This document shows positions 34,776-43,998 of a stretch of 64,000 nucleotides of DNA, one piece after another. The DNA lies in the NCBI RefSeq assembly GCF_014653575.1, contig NZ_BNAQ01000002.1, positions 620,001 to 684,000 on the forward strand, given 5' to 3'. This stretch comes from Sphingomonas glacialis (GTDB lineage: Bacteria > Pseudomonadota > Alphaproteobacteria > Sphingomonadales > Sphingomonadaceae). Numbering within the stretch: position 1 is the first letter of the stretch; every line of letters begins with the position of its first letter. The notes under the pieces are model-generated. The model had not been told where the DNA came from and ran no database searches. It saw nothing but the letters and a program-made list of their open reading frames with translations. A program made the position numbers and the translations under genes.

Positions 34776-35836
34776 CCCGGATGCGCCCCGTCGAACGACG
34801 AGTGGCCGGCAACGCACGGATGCGTCGGATAGGCCTCGCCGTCGAGCTCGACCGCCTCGCGCACCACCGACAACCGGTCGCCATCGTCGCGCATCTCGTA
34901 CAGCTTGCCGAGCGCATAATTGAACGGCCGATGCAGGATCATCATCAGTCTGCCGTCGAAGGTGTGGAACAGCATGCCGTGCCCGCTGTCGCGCTACACC
35001 AGCGGCCCGAGCTGCTCCCACGGCCCGGCAATCGTCCCCGAGGTCGAGCGCGCCTGCGCCTCGACATAGCCCTTCTGGCCATAGCTCGACCACAGCATCA
35101 GCAGCGTGCCGGTCTTCGATCGATAGAGTTCGGGGCCGTCGGTGACATAGACGACGTCGCCGTTCGACTGCTTCTGGCCGACCGCCCACGGCGCGTCGTT
35201 CGCCTTGAACAAGGTTTGCGGCGAGCCGGCAGCGGCGAGATCGTCGGTGAGCGGCAGCGCTTCCATCGTGCCGACCGTCGTCTGCCACCATTCATGCGCA
35301 TAGACGAGCCACGGCTTGCCCTTCGGATCGACGTAGAGCGAACCGTCGAGCGTCATCAGGCTGCCATCGACGATCGGCTCGCCGCCGCGCACCAAGCGGT
35401 AGGGCCCGTCGACTCTGTCAGCGACCGCCAGCACCGTACCGCGCCGATAGGTCGCCCGCGTGCCGTTCTTGCCGAGCGGCAGGTCGGGGTTGTGGAAGGT
35501 TGTGAACAGATACCATTTGCCGCGCCAGCGATGTACTTCGGGCGCCCAGCTGCCGGCCTTGGCCCACAGCCCGGCGGGCAGGACGAAGGCGAGCTTGGGC
35601 TTGCTCCAATGCTTCAGGTCGCGGCTGGCATAGACCATCGTGCCGAGCCGCTGGTCGCCGCTCATCGCCGCCTCGTTGCGGGTAAACAGGTAATAGGTCT
35701 TGCTTGCGGCGTCGGCGACGATCCACGGATCGTGCAGGTGCATCGCGGTCAGCACGAGCGGCGCGTCGCCCTGCGGTGCGGCGGGGGCCGCCCCCGTCAA
35801 TCCGAGCAACGCGGCAGCGGCGAACAGCCACTTCAT
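34769..35836 (-). pseudogene. GH43 glycosidase interrupted by one in-frame amber codon
   Basis: The frame from ATG 35836 encodes a secreted GH43 five-bladed propeller: signal peptide (LFAAAALLGLTGAAPA), MHLHDPWIVAD with the catalytic base Asp, GSWAPEVHRW, LDGSLYVDPKG and VYAHEWW with the acid Glu. Codon 281 is TAG (34994-34996, after WEQLGPLV). Beyond it the same frame continues for 74 residues as RDSGHGMLFHTFDGRL and more, which are conserved C-terminal GH43 residues, to a TGA at 34769. Only this one base-level change breaks the gene. It could be a real nonsense mutation, readthrough, or a sequencing error. The 280-residue product would lack the last blade. Confidence 0.8.
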
Positions 35837-36897
35837 GGCGCGACCGCGATGCTGTTGCCATAGCCGATCACCACGGTGGCGATCAGCAACAGGCCGACCC
35901 CGCCCCACACGGTCGCCTTGATCCGCGCGCCGGCTTCCTTCCACTCGCGAAAGGCGAAGCCCCACAGCGTGCCGAAGATGATGATGCTCGCCATGTGCAG
36001 CGTCCAGCTCGAGAAGAACAGCCGGCCCATCTGGCTCTCGCCCATCGTGTAGAAGAAGAATTGGAAGTACCAGGTCACTCCCGCCAGCGCGCTGAGCAGA
36101 TAGTTGCGCAGCAACGGCGGCCGGCCGACATCGGCCTTGGTGACGCCGCGCCATTCGGGCGCGCTGCGGTTCTTGGTGATGAGGAACGCGCACCATGCTC
36201 CGTTGGTGATCAGCCCGCCGAACATCACCAGGCACAGCACCGGCAGCCCGGTCCATAGCGGCCCCGTCCCCGCCGCAGCCGACAGCGCCTTGATCGGCTC
36301 GCCCGCAGCGAGGCCGAAGGCGAAGCAGGCCGACATGATGCCCGCGAAGATCGCGACGAGGATGCCCTTCTTGAAATCGAACTCGGCGACCACCGCCGCC
36401 TTCTGTTCGGGGGTCAGCAGCGCATCCTTTTTCGCACCCGCGATCGCCACGACGATGATGCCGAGCAGCGTCAGCGCGATACCGAGCAGCACGATCCGGC
36501 CCGAGGCGTTGGCGAGCAGCTTCGCGTGGAATTCCCCCGCGAACAACGGCGGGATCAGCGTGCCGAACACGGTGCACAACCCCAGCACCACCGCCATGCC
36601 GAGCGACAGCCCGAGATAGCGCATTACCAGCCCGTAGCCGAGCCCGCCGAACCCCCACAGCACGCCGAAGACAATCGGCCACCAGAATGCCGTTGGCGTG
36701 GCGCCGTGGAGCACGCCGAGCAGATCGTTGGTCTGGAGGCTGGCGAAGAACCACGGCGCGAACAGCCAGGAAAACACACCGCCGGTCAGCCAGTAAATCT
36801 CCCACGACCAGCGCTTCACCCCGCGATAGGGCACGTAGAAGCTCGCCGAAGCAAGGCCGCCAAGCCAGTGGTAAAGAACGCCGAGCAACGGGTTCAT
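35833..36897 (-). CDS. rhaT: L-rhamnose:proton symporter
   Basis: A 354-residue inner-membrane protein with about ten transmembrane segments, the right length and pattern for RhaT. Typical stretches include LGVLYHWLGGLASASFYVPY, WLTGGVFSWLFAPW, FGGLGYGLVMRYLG and SWTLHMASIIIFGTLWG. It takes up free L-rhamnose with H+. The stop overlaps the GH43 ATG and the start overlaps the end of the lactonase gene, both by the ATGA pattern, so the operon is translationally coupled. Cargo is assigned by family and by the pathway encoded next to it. Confidence 0.92.
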   Translation of the reverse strand: MNPLLGVLYHWLGGLASASFYVPYRGVKRWSWEIYWLTGGVFSWLFAPWFFASLQTNDLLGVLHGATPTAFWWPIVFGVLWGFGGLGYGLVMRYLGLSLGMAVVLGLCTVFGTLIPPLFAGEFHAKLLANASGRIVLLGIALTLLGIIVVAIAGAKKDALLTPEQKAAVVAEFDFKKGILVAIFAGIMSACFAFGLAAGEPIKALSAAAGTGPLWTGLPVLCLVMFGGLITNGAWCAFLITKNRSAPEWRGVTKADVGRPPLLRNYLLSALAGVTWYFQFFFYTMGESQMGRLFFSSWTLHMASIIIFGTLWGFAFREWKEAGARIKATVWGGVGLLLIATVVIGYGNSIAVAP

Positions 36898-37799
36898 AGG
36901 TCTAATCCCAGGCGATAGAGGCGGTTGGCGTTGCGCGCGAACAGGTCGCGTTGCTCGTCGTCGCTGAAGTCGGCGGCGATTGCGTGGAATGCCGCCATCG
37001 TGCGCTCGATCGACGCGAAGAGCGTGTCGGTCGGGCTATCGCTGGCGAACAGGCAGCGGTCGGTGCCGAACAGGTCGATCGCCGCGAGCAGGAACGGCCG
37101 CACGCTGTCGAGCGTCCAGTCGCGATCGATGAAGCCGAGCCCCGACAGCTTGATCGCGACATGCGGCAGCGCGGCGAGCGTCTCGAGCCCGGCGCGCCAC
37201 TGCGCGATGCCGTCAGGGTCGCTGATCACCGGCATCCCGAGATGGTTGATGATCACCGGCACGTCGGGATGCCGCGCGATCAGCGGCGCGAGCCCGGCCA
37301 TCTGCGCGGGATAGCATTGCAGGTCGAACGACAGGCCGTATTTCGCGAGCAACGCAAAACCCGCCCCCCACTGCGCGTCCTGCGTCACGTCGCGCGGCGT
37401 GTAGCTGCGCAGCGGATCGGCGTGCCAGTTGACGATGTGGCGGATGCCGCGAACGCGCGGATGCGCCGCCTGCTGCGCGAGCAACGCTTCGACGTCGGGA
37501 TCGTCGAGCCGCGCGAACGCCACGATCGCGCTCGGCAAGCCACCCGCGTCGGCGACGCCTTCGAGCCATTCGGTCTCGTCGAGCGCCTGCGCCGGGTCCG
37601 CCCCGGCATCGATGTGCACCGCGCCGACGACGTTCCAGCGCGCCATGTCGGCGCGATAGTCGGCGAGCGTGTAATCGCGGGCGATCGCTTCGACCGAGCC
37701 GTTGGGCCCGTCCTCCGCAAACGGCGGCGTCAGCCACGGATAGCGGATCCGGCCGAGCTCCCACAAATGGATGTGCGCATCGACGAACGGGATGGTCAC
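36894..37799 (-). CDS. L-rhamnono-lactonase (amidohydrolase), LRA2 step
   Basis: A 301-residue metal-dependent hydrolase of the COG3618 amidohydrolase family. The metal motif DAHIHLW begins at residue 7, and further metal or catalytic residues appear in HIVNWHADP, INHLGMP and FASDSPTD. In the LRA pathway this enzyme opens L-rhamnono-lactone to L-rhamnonate. The start is GTG at 37799, preceded by GGAGAGG, because family similarity begins there; the longer upstream frame is not coding. It overlaps the rhaT start by 4 bases and lies downstream of a hairpin after LRA5. Confidence 0.85.
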   Translation of the reverse strand: MTIPFVDAHIHLWELGRIRYPWLTPPFAEDGPNGSVEAIARDYTLADYRADMARWNVVGAVHIDAGADPAQALDETEWLEGVADAGGLPSAIVAFARLDDPDVEALLAQQAAHPRVRGIRHIVNWHADPLRSYTPRDVTQDAQWGAGFALLAKYGLSFDLQCYPAQMAGLAPLIARHPDVPVIINHLGMPVISDPDGIAQWRAGLETLAALPHVAIKLSGLGFIDRDWTLDSVRPFLLAAIDLFGTDRCLFASDSPTDTLFASIERTMAAFHAIAADFSDDEQRDLFARNANRLYRLGLDL

Positions 37800-37820
37800 G
37801 AAGCCTCTCCGGCTGAGCAA

Positions 37821-37853
37821 GGCCGCGCCGTCGTCTTTCGGACGGTCGCGGCC
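37821..37853 (-). other. strong hairpin inside the leftward rhamnose operon
   Basis: GGCCGCG (37821-37827) plus CCGTC (37828-37832) pair with GACGG (37841-37845) and CGCGGCC (37847-37853), leaving one bulged T and an 8-base loop. It lies between the LRA5 stop and the LRA2 start. It may be a partial terminator or an mRNA-stabilising stem that sets the ratio of upstream and downstream products. Confidence 0.45.
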
Positions 37854-37863
37854 ATATGGGCGA

Positions 37864-38613
37864 TCAGAAAGTCGTGCGACCGCCCGACGTGTCGAAGGTC
37901 GCCGCCGTGGTGAAGCTGCACTCTTCCGACGCCGCGAAGCACACCATCGCGGTCGATTCGTGGATTTCGCCCAGGCGCCCCATCGGGATCTTCGAGCGCA
38001 TATATTCGACTTGGCTCGGCGGCAGCTGCTCGAGGATCGGGCTCTCGAAGGTCGCCGGGGTGATCGCATTGGCGATCACGCCCTTGCCGGCGAGTTCCTT
38101 GCCGAGGCTCTTGGTCAGGCCGATCACCGCCGCCTTGGTCGCCGAATACGCGCTGGCGTTGGGATTGCCTTCCTTGCCCGCCACCGACGAGACGTTGACG
38201 ATCCGGCCATAGCCATTCTCGAGCAGATACGGCACGACCGCGCGGTTGCAGTAGAACAGCCCGTTGAGGTTGACGTTCACGACCTGCAGCCAGCTGTCGA
38301 TCGGGAATTCGTGCAGCGGCACGGTTGCCCCGGTGATCCCGGCCGAGCAGATCAGCACGTCGATCTTGCCCAGAACCTCGGCACTTTCCTTAGCGGCAGC
38401 AGCGACCGCATCGGCATCCGACACGTCGAGCGCGACGACATGCGTCGCGCCGATCTCGTCCTTGGTCGCGGCCAGCGCCGCGGCGTTGCGATCCCACAGC
38501 ACGGCCTTGCCGCCCTCTGCGATGATCCGCCGGGCGACATCCTTGCCGAGCCCCGAAGCACCGCCGGTGATGACCGCGCAGCGCCCTGCGAAACGTCCTT
38601 CGTAGACGCTCAT
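37864..38613 (-). CDS. 2-keto-3-deoxy-L-rhamnonate 4-dehydrogenase (SDR), LRA5 step
   Basis: A 249-residue short-chain dehydrogenase: TGGASGLG cofactor motif near 16-23, CSAGITG in the NAG position, Ser in NVSSVAG and YSATK with Tyr and Lys. The position between the LRA6 hydrolase and LRA2 lactonase genes identifies it as the dehydrogenase that oxidises the C4 of 2-keto-3-deoxy-L-rhamnonate with NAD+. GAAGGAAAA precedes the ATG at 38613, which overlaps the preceding gene's stop by 4 bases. On sequence alone, a general FabG-like oxidoreductase could not be ruled out. Confidence 0.82.
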   Translation of the reverse strand: MSVYEGRFAGRCAVITGGASGLGKDVARRIIAEGGKAVLWDRNAAALAATKDEIGATHVVALDVSDADAVAAAAKESAEVLGKIDVLICSAGITGATVPLHEFPIDSWLQVVNVNLNGLFYCNRAVVPYLLENGYGRIVNVSSVAGKEGNPNASAYSATKAAVIGLTKSLGKELAGKGVIANAITPATFESPILEQLPPSQVEYMRSKIPMGRLGEIHESTAMVCFAASEECSFTTAATFDTSGGRTTF

Positions 38614-39467
38614 GCGAGTTTTCCTTCGCCGAGATGGCGCCACTCGACGACGGTCTGCGTCTGCGTGCCGAGCTTGGCGATCGACAGCGCCATCACGTCG
38701 CCGGCCTTCAAGAAGATCTTGTCGGGCTTCTTGCCCTCGCCGACGCCCGGCGGCGTGCCGGTGATGACCAGGTCGCCCGGCATCAGCGTGACATATTCGC
38801 TGGCATAGGAGATCAGCTCGGCGAGATCGAAGATCATCGTCTTGGTGTTGCCGGTCTGCATCCGCACGCCGTTCACATCGAGCGTCATGTCGAGATCCTG
38901 CGCGTCGCCGACTTCATCGGGCGTCACCAGCCACGGGCCGGTCGGACAGAAGGTGTCGTGGCCCTTGCCCTTCGACCATTGGCTGCCGCGCTCCTTCTGG
39001 TTGAAGCGCTCGGACACGTCGTTGACGAGCGTGAAGCCCGCGATCGCGTCGAGCGCGTCTTCCTTCGCAATATAGCGGCAGGTCTTGCCGATGATCACGC
39101 CGAGCTCGACTTCCCAGTCGCTGTGCGTCGAGCCCTTGGGCAACACGACGTCGTCGTTGGGGCCGCTGAGGCTCGACAGCGCCTTGGCGAACATCACCGG
39201 CTCGGTCGGGATCGGCAAGCCGGACTCGATCGCATGGTCGCGGTAGTTGAGCCCGATCGCGACGATCTTGCTGATCCCGCTGATCGGCACGCCGTAGCGC
39301 GGCGTTCCCTCAACCACCGGCAGCGACGCGACATCGGCGGCGAGCGCCTGCGGCAGCGTTGCGATCGTCAGGTCGGCGATGACGCCCGAGAGGTCGCGGA
39401 GCGTACCGTCGGCGTCGACGATACCGGGCTTTTCTTGGCCGGGCTGGCCATAGCGGCAGAGCTTCAT
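38610..39467 (-). CDS. 2,4-diketo-3-deoxy-L-rhamnonate hydrolase (FAH family), LRA6 step
   Basis: A 285-residue fumarylacetoacetate-hydrolase-fold protein. Visible are the VAIGLNYRDHA entry motif, metal-binding Glu residues in DWEVELGVIIGK, Asp in LVNDVSER, and GDLVITGTPPGVG near the end. In the diketo-hydrolase branch of L-rhamnose breakdown, it splits 2,4-diketo-3-deoxy-L-rhamnonate to pyruvate and L-lactate. The neighbours supply the preceding two steps, and LutABC next to it can oxidise the lactate. The start at 39467 gives the full N-terminal domain (KLCRYGQPGQEKPG). Confidence 0.88.
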   Translation of the reverse strand: MKLCRYGQPGQEKPGIVDADGTLRDLSGVIADLTIATLPQALAADVASLPVVEGTPRYGVPISGISKIVAIGLNYRDHAIESGLPIPTEPVMFAKALSSLSGPNDDVVLPKGSTHSDWEVELGVIIGKTCRYIAKEDALDAIAGFTLVNDVSERFNQKERGSQWSKGKGHDTFCPTGPWLVTPDEVGDAQDLDMTLDVNGVRMQTGNTKTMIFDLAELISYASEYVTLMPGDLVITGTPPGVGEGKKPDKIFLKAGDVMALSIAKLGTQTQTVVEWRHLGEGKLA

Positions 39468-39484
39468 GAGACGGTCTTTCGTTA

Positions 39485-40678
39485 TCAGTGCGTGTAGGGA
39501 CGGTGCATCGCGATCTCGCGATTGAGCTCGACGCCGAAGCCCGGCGCATCGAGCGCGCTGGCCTTGAGCCGGCCATTCTCGGGCACCGGCTCGCCGATCA
39601 GCTGCGGGTGGAACATCGGCACCACTTCGGTTGGCCCCGGATGCATCATCAGGAACTCGGCGAAGGGCGAATTGTGGCGCGTGATCACGAAGTGATAGCT
39701 GTAGACCGACGATCCGTGCGGCACGACCATCTTGCCCGCGGCATCGGCGAGCGCCGAGATCTTGAGCAATTCGGTCACGCCGCCGCACCAGCCGACGTCG
39801 GGCTGGATGATGTCGCAGCATTCCATCTCGAGCAGCATGCGGAAGCCCCAGCGGGTCGCCTCATGCTCGCCGGTGGTGACCAGCATGCCCTTGGGCACGT
39901 TGCGCTTGAGCTGCTGATAGCCCCAATAATCGTCGGGGCTGATCGCCTCCTCGATCCATTTAAGGCCATGCTCGTGCGCCGCGATCGCGAGCCGCGTCGC
40001 GTAATCGAGGTCGAGCGCCATCCAGCAATCCCACATCAGCCAGAAATCGGGCCCGACGCGCTCGCGCATCTCGGCCAGCTCGGCGATGTTCTTGTGGAAG
40101 CCCTCGAGCCCTTCGGCAGGACCATGGTGCAGCGGCATCTTCCCGCCGATGAAGCCGAGCTCCTTGGCGATATCGGGCCGCGCGCCGGTCGCGTAGAATT
40201 GCAACTCGTCGCGCACCGCACCGCCGAGCAAATGATAGACCGGCTCCTGCCGCAGCTTGCCGAGCAGATCCCACAAAGCGAGATCGACCCCCGAAATGGC
40301 ATTCACCACCAGGCCCTTGCGGCCGTAATATTGGGTCGAGAAGTACATCTGGTCCCAGATCTTCTCATATTCGGTCGGGCTGCGGCCCTCGAGGAAGCGC
40401 GCGAGATGCTTCTCGACGATGAACGCCGCGGGCTCGCCACCCGTGGTGACCGCGAAACCGATCGTGCCGTCCTCAGCCTCGATCTCGACCACCAGCGTGC
40501 CCAGCACGTTGATCCCGAAGCTCTGCCGGCTCTGGCGATATTCGGGATAGCGGCTCATCGGCGTGGCGATATGGTCGTCGATCCAGTGGCCGGCGCCTTG
40601 GTCGTGATAGTCGGCCCCGCCGCCGCGCACGGTGAATGCGCGGACATGCTTGATCTTGGGCAACTGGACGATCGCCAC
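39485..40678 (-). CDS. rhmD: L-rhamnonate dehydratase (enolase superfamily), LRA3 step
   Basis: A 397-residue enolase-superfamily protein strongly resembling Rhm[41 protein letters not shown] and [20 protein letters not shown] are near-invariant in that family. Mg ligands are likely in [17 protein letters not shown] and TTGEHEA, and the catalytic His is in VVPHGSS. It dehydrates L-rhamnonate to 2-keto-3-deoxy-L-rhamnonate. The start is GTG at 40678, preceded by GAGGAG. It is the first gene of the leftward operon (LRA3, LRA6, LRA5, LRA2, rhaT, GH43, hydrolase). Confidence 0.93.
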   Translation of the reverse strand: MAIVQLPKIKHVRAFTVRGGGADYHDQGAGHWIDDHIATPMSRYPEYRQSRQSFGINVLGTLVVEIEAEDGTIGFAVTTGGEPAAFIVEKHLARFLEGRSPTEYEKIWDQMYFSTQYYGRKGLVVNAISGVDLALWDLLGKLRQEPVYHLLGGAVRDELQFYATGARPDIAKELGFIGGKMPLHHGPAEGLEGFHKNIAELAEMRERVGPDFWLMWDCWMALDLDYATRLAIAAHEHGLKWIEEAISPDDYWGYQQLKRNVPKGMLVTTGEHEATRWGFRMLLEMECCDIIQPDVGWCGGVTELLKISALADAAGKMVVPHGSSVYSYHFVITRHNSPFAEFLMMHPGPTEVVPMFHPQLIGEPVPENGRLKASALDAPGFGVELNREIAMHRPYTH

Positions 40679-40788
40679 GTGTCTCTGCTCCTCATCATCG
40701 CTTCACGGATGCGAAGCGGTCCTCCACTAAGCAGACGTTCCGGGGCACCGCGCCGAAGCTGGCAGCCTCTCCCGGGCCGTTTGCATGG

Positions 40789-40803
40789 TCTCACTTTATG
40801 AGA
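40789..40803. promoter_or_regulatory. short inverted repeat in divergent promoter
   Basis: TCTCA-CTTTA-TGAGA lies in the 190-base spacer between the LRA3 operon and the esterase-lut operon. The 5+5+5 design could be an operator half of a divergent promoter, but arms this short can occur by chance. Confidence 0.3.
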
Positions 40804-40868
40804 TAGATCGTTAGTTGATGGAAAGAGCCGCGTCAAATACAGACTCGGGCGAACGAGAGGATGCTGCA

Positions 40869-41846
40869 GTGCGCGACAGTCTATGGGATCGTCGGAGCGT
40901 GCTCGCGGGCGCTGGCGCGCTGTCTTTTGCCGGCGCGGTTCCTGCCGTGGCGCAGGGCGCTGACGTAGGTGTGGGCGCGTTCCGCACGATGCCGCTCTGG
41001 CCGGGCAAGCCCCCAGGCGGCGCGCGCGTCACCGCGACCGAGAACCGGGTCGAGCGCCAGCCGGCGACGGCCGACGGCAATTACATCGTCGAACATGTCC
41101 GCAAGCCGACGCTGACGATGCTCAAGCCCGCCAAGCCCAACGGCGCCGCTCTGCTGCTGATCCCCGGCGGTGGCTATCGCTTCGTGTCGATGGGCAATGA
41201 AGGCTTTCCCGTCGCGCGGCGCTTCGCCGAAGCGGGGTACACTTGCTTCATCCTGCTCTATCGCCTGCCCGCCGATGGCTGGTCCGCCGGTGCCGACGTA
41301 CCGCTGCAGGATGCGCAGCGCGCCGTCCGCACGATCCGCAGCCTCGCCCCGCGCGAGGGCTTCGATCCGGGGCGGATCGGCGTGGTCGGCTTCTCGGCGG
41401 GCGGGCATCTCGCCGCCTGGCTCGCGACGCGCGACGTGCGCGAGATCGCCGCGCCGGTCGATGCGATCGACCGGCTGCCGGCCAGCGTCACCGCCGCCGC
41501 CTTCGTCTATCCGGTGATCGCGCTGCGCGATCCGGTCGCGCACAAGGGCTCGCGCGAGCAGTTGCTCGGCGCCGATGCTACTCCCGCGCGGATCGCGGCC
41601 TATTCGCTCGAGGAGAACGTGATGGCGACGCCGCCGCCAGCGGTGCTGGTGCATGCGCTCGACGATCCCGCCGTGCCCTATCAGAACAGCCTGCTGATGG
41701 CCGAGGCACTGCGCGCGCGCAAAGGCGCGGTGGAGGTGCATTTGCTTGAGTCCGGCGGTCACGGCTTCGGGCTCGGCACCACCAAGCCGGCCGTGGCGAA
41801 CTGGCCCGAGCTGGTGGCAGGTTTCCTCGGGCGGCACGGCGTATGA
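40869..41846 (+). CDS. secreted alpha/beta hydrolase (acetylesterase-like), paralogue of 11908-12897
   Basis: A 325-residue protein with a twin-arginine-type signal (DRRSVLAGAGALSFAGAVPA). It has PLWPGKPPGG, an oxyanion segment LIPGGGYRFV, the nucleophile elbow GFSAGG, Asp in ALDDPAVPY and His in SGGHGFG. It shares layout and many motifs with the esterase at 11908. The frame is open from 40815, but GTG 40869 is chosen because GAGAGG stands 8 bases before it and the signal starts there. Its stop overlaps the lutA ATG. It probably removes acetyl or similar esters from pectic sugars in the periplasm. Confidence 0.78.
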   Translation: MRDSLWDRRSVLAGAGALSFAGAVPAVAQGADVGVGAFRTMPLWPGKPPGGARVTATENRVERQPATADGNYIVEHVRKPTLTMLKPAKPNGAALLLIPGGGYRFVSMGNEGFPVARRFAEAGYTCFILLYRLPADGWSAGADVPLQDAQRAVRTIRSLAPREGFDPGRIGVVGFSAGGHLAAWLATRDVREIAAPVDAIDRLPASVTAAAFVYPVIALRDPVAHKGSREQLLGADATPARIAAYSLEENVMATPPPAVLVHALDDPAVPYQNSLLMAEALRARKGAVEVHLLESGGHGFGLGTTKPAVANWPELVAGFLGRHGV

Positions 41847-42604
41847 CCACCACGCCGCGCGTCGCACTATTCGTCACCTGTCTGGTCGATCTGATCCGCC
41901 CGCGCATCGGCTTCGCCTCTATCGCCGCGCTGGAGGCGGCGGGGTGCGAGGTCGTCGTGCCTGAGGCGCAGACCTGTTGCGGCCAGCCCGCGCTCAATTC
42001 GGGCGATCGCAAGACCGCCGAGGACTTCGCGCGCCGCAACATCGCGCTGCTCGAAGGCTATGACCAGGTCGTCGTCCCGTCGGGTTCGTGCGCGGCGACG
42101 ATCCGCGTCCACTATCCCGAAATCCTCGAGCATGACGCGGCGTGGTTCCCGCGCGCGCAAGCACTGGCCGCCAAGACGTTCGAGATCCTCGCCTATCTCG
42201 ACGAAGTCCGTGGCTGGAAGCCCGAGGGCGTCGCGCTGCCGACGACCGCGACCTATCACGACAGCTGCTCGGGCCTGCGCGAGCTCGGTATCAAGCGCCA
42301 GCCGCGCCGCCTGCTCGCCGCGATCGACGGGCTGGAGCTGAAGCCGCTGGCGGGTGCGGAGACGTGCTGCGGCTTCGGCGGCACGTTCTGCGTGAAGTAC
42401 CCCGCTATTTCGAACTCGATCGTCGGCGAAAAGACGGCGGCGATCGATGCCGCCGGCGCCGACCTGCTGCTCGCGGGCGATCTGGGTTGCCTGATGAACA
42501 TGGCGGGCAAGCTCCACCGCGACGGCTCGCCGGTCCGCGCGTTCCACGCGGTCGAACTGCTCGCGGGCATGGGCGACGGCCCGGCGATCGGCGAAGAGGC
42601 ATGA
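41843..42604 (+). CDS. lutA: L-lactate oxidation complex, CCG-domain subunit
   Basis: A 253-residue protein (LutA/LldE) of the LutABC complex that oxidises L-lactate to pyruvate. It carries two cysteine-rich CCG domains, visible as TCCGQPALNSG near residue 44 and TCCGFGGTFC near 174, which hold a cluster linking to haem or quinone acceptors. The ATG overlaps the esterase stop and its own stop overlaps the lutB ATG. In this locus, the lactate supply is the LRA6 reaction. Confidence 0.93.
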   Translation: MTTTPRVALFVTCLVDLIRPRIGFASIAALEAAGCEVVVPEAQTCCGQPALNSGDRKTAEDFARRNIALLEGYDQVVVPSGSCAATIRVHYPEILEHDAAWFPRAQALAAKTFEILAYLDEVRGWKPEGVALPTTATYHDSCSGLRELGIKRQPRRLLAAIDGLELKPLAGAETCCGFGGTFCVKYPAISNSIVGEKTAAIDAAGADLLLAGDLGCLMNMAGKLHRDGSPVRAFHAVELLAGMGDGPAIGEEA

Positions 42605-43998
42605 GCGGCGGGTTCGCGGAACGCGTCGACGCAGCCCTCGCCGATCCAATCCTCAAGCTCGCGGTCGAGCGCACCGCCGGCACCGCCGAGGCCAAGCGCA
42701 CGCTCGCGATCGACGCGTTCGCCGATTTCGAAGCCGCGCGCGATCGCGCGGCGGCGATCAAGGATCATGTCATCGCCAATCTCGGCGGCTACCTCGAACG
42801 CTTCGAGGCGAACGCGGTGGCGGCGGGCGCCGTCGTCCACTGGGCGCGCACCTCGCAGGAGGCGTGCGACATCGTCATCGGCCTGTGCAAGGCGGCCGGC
42901 GCCAAGAGCGTCGCGCGCTCGAAATCGATGCTCGGCGAGGAAATCGGCCTGCCGCACGCGCTCGCCGAGGCCGGCATCACCCGCGTCGAAACCGATCTTG
43001 CCGAACATATCATCCAATTGTCGGGCGAGCGCCCGTCGCACATCATCTGGCCCGCGATGCACAAGACGCGCGAGCAAGTCTCGGTGCTGTTCAAGGCCAA
43101 CCACCGCGATCCGCACACCGAAGAGACGATCGCGGCGATGGCGGAGAGCGCCAGGCGCCATCTGCGCGAGGGGATGCTCGCGGCCGATGTCGGCATTTGC
43201 GGTGCGAACTTCCTGATCGCCGACACCGGCGCGGTGTGCACCGTCACCAACGAAGGCAATGCCGAACTGTCACTGGTGCCGCCGCGGATGCAGATCGTCA
43301 CCGCCGGGATCGAGAAGATCGTGCCGTCGATGGGGCACGCCGTGCACATGCTGCGGATGCTCGCGCGCTCGGCAACCGGCGCGCCGCTGACGCAATATAC
43401 GACCTTCTACACCGGCCCCAAGCGCCCCGGCGACCGCGACGGGCCCGAGGAAATGCACATCGTGCTGGTCGACAACGGCCGCACTGCGATGCGCGAGGAC
43501 GGGCTTGCCGAGATGCTGCGCTGCATCCGCTGCGGCGCGTGCATGAACCATTGCGTGGTGTTCCGGCAGATCGGCGGCCATGCTTACGGCGGCACCTATC
43601 CCGGCCCGATGGGCGCGGTGCTGACCCCGGCGATCGACGGCCTGGCGGCGAACCGCGACTTGCCCAACGCTTGCACGCTCAACGGCAAGTGCCAGGAAGT
43701 GTGCCCGGTGCGCATCCCGCTGCCCACGCTGCTGCGCGGCTGGCGCGAGAAGAGCTGGCGCGAGGGGCTCGAGCCGAAAGCGACCCGCGCCGGGATCGGA
43801 CTCTGGGCGTGGGCCGCACGCCGCCCGCGGCTCTACCGCACGGCGACCGCGACCGCGCTCACCGCGCTGCGCTTGCTGGGGCGCACGGGCTGGCTGAGCA
43901 ATGTGCCGCTCGCTGGCGGCTGGACGCGGCATCGCGACTTGCCGAAGCCGGCGGCGGAAAGCTTCATGGCGCAATATAAAAAAGGGCAGCGCCAATGA
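42601..43998 (+). CDS. lutB: L-lactate oxidation complex, iron-sulfur subunit
   Basis: A 465-residue LutB/LldF protein. The N-terminal part is the LUD domain (ARTSQEACDIVIGLC, IWPAMHKTREQVS, TNEGNAELSLVPPRMQIVT), and the C-terminal part has two 4Fe-4S motifs: CIRCGACMNHC near residue 304 and CTLNGKCQEVCP near 359. It transfers electrons from lactate to the chain, at the inner face of the membrane. ATG 42601 overlaps the lutA stop and the TGA overlaps the lutC ATG. Length and all cysteines are intact. Confidence 0.93.
   Translation: MSGGFAERVDAALADPILKLAVERTAGTAEAKRTLAIDAFADFEAARDRAAAIKDHVIANLGGYLERFEANAVAAGAVVHWARTSQEACDIVIGLCKAAGAKSVARSKSMLGEEIGLPHALAEAGITRVETDLAEHIIQLSGERPSHIIWPAMHKTREQVSVLFKANHRDPHTEETIAAMAESARRHLREGMLAADVGICGANFLIADTGAVCTVTNEGNAELSLVPPRMQIVTAGIEKIVPSMGHAVHMLRMLARSATGAPLTQYTTFYTGPKRPGDRDGPEEMHIVLVDNGRTAMREDGLAEMLRCIRCGACMNHCVVFRQIGGHAYGGTYPGPMGAVLTPAIDGLAANRDLPNACTLNGKCQEVCPVRIPLPTLLRGWREKSWREGLEPKATRAGIGLWAWAARRPRLYRTATATALTALRLLGRTGWLSNVPLAGGWTRHRDLPKPAAESFMAQYKKGQRQ

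Noticed and set aside
34994..36805. A 603-codon minus-strand fusion of rhaT and GH43
   Set aside because: Upstream of 35836, the frame is out of phase with rhaT and reads as Arg-rich shadow; GH43 starts at its own ATG with a signal peptide.
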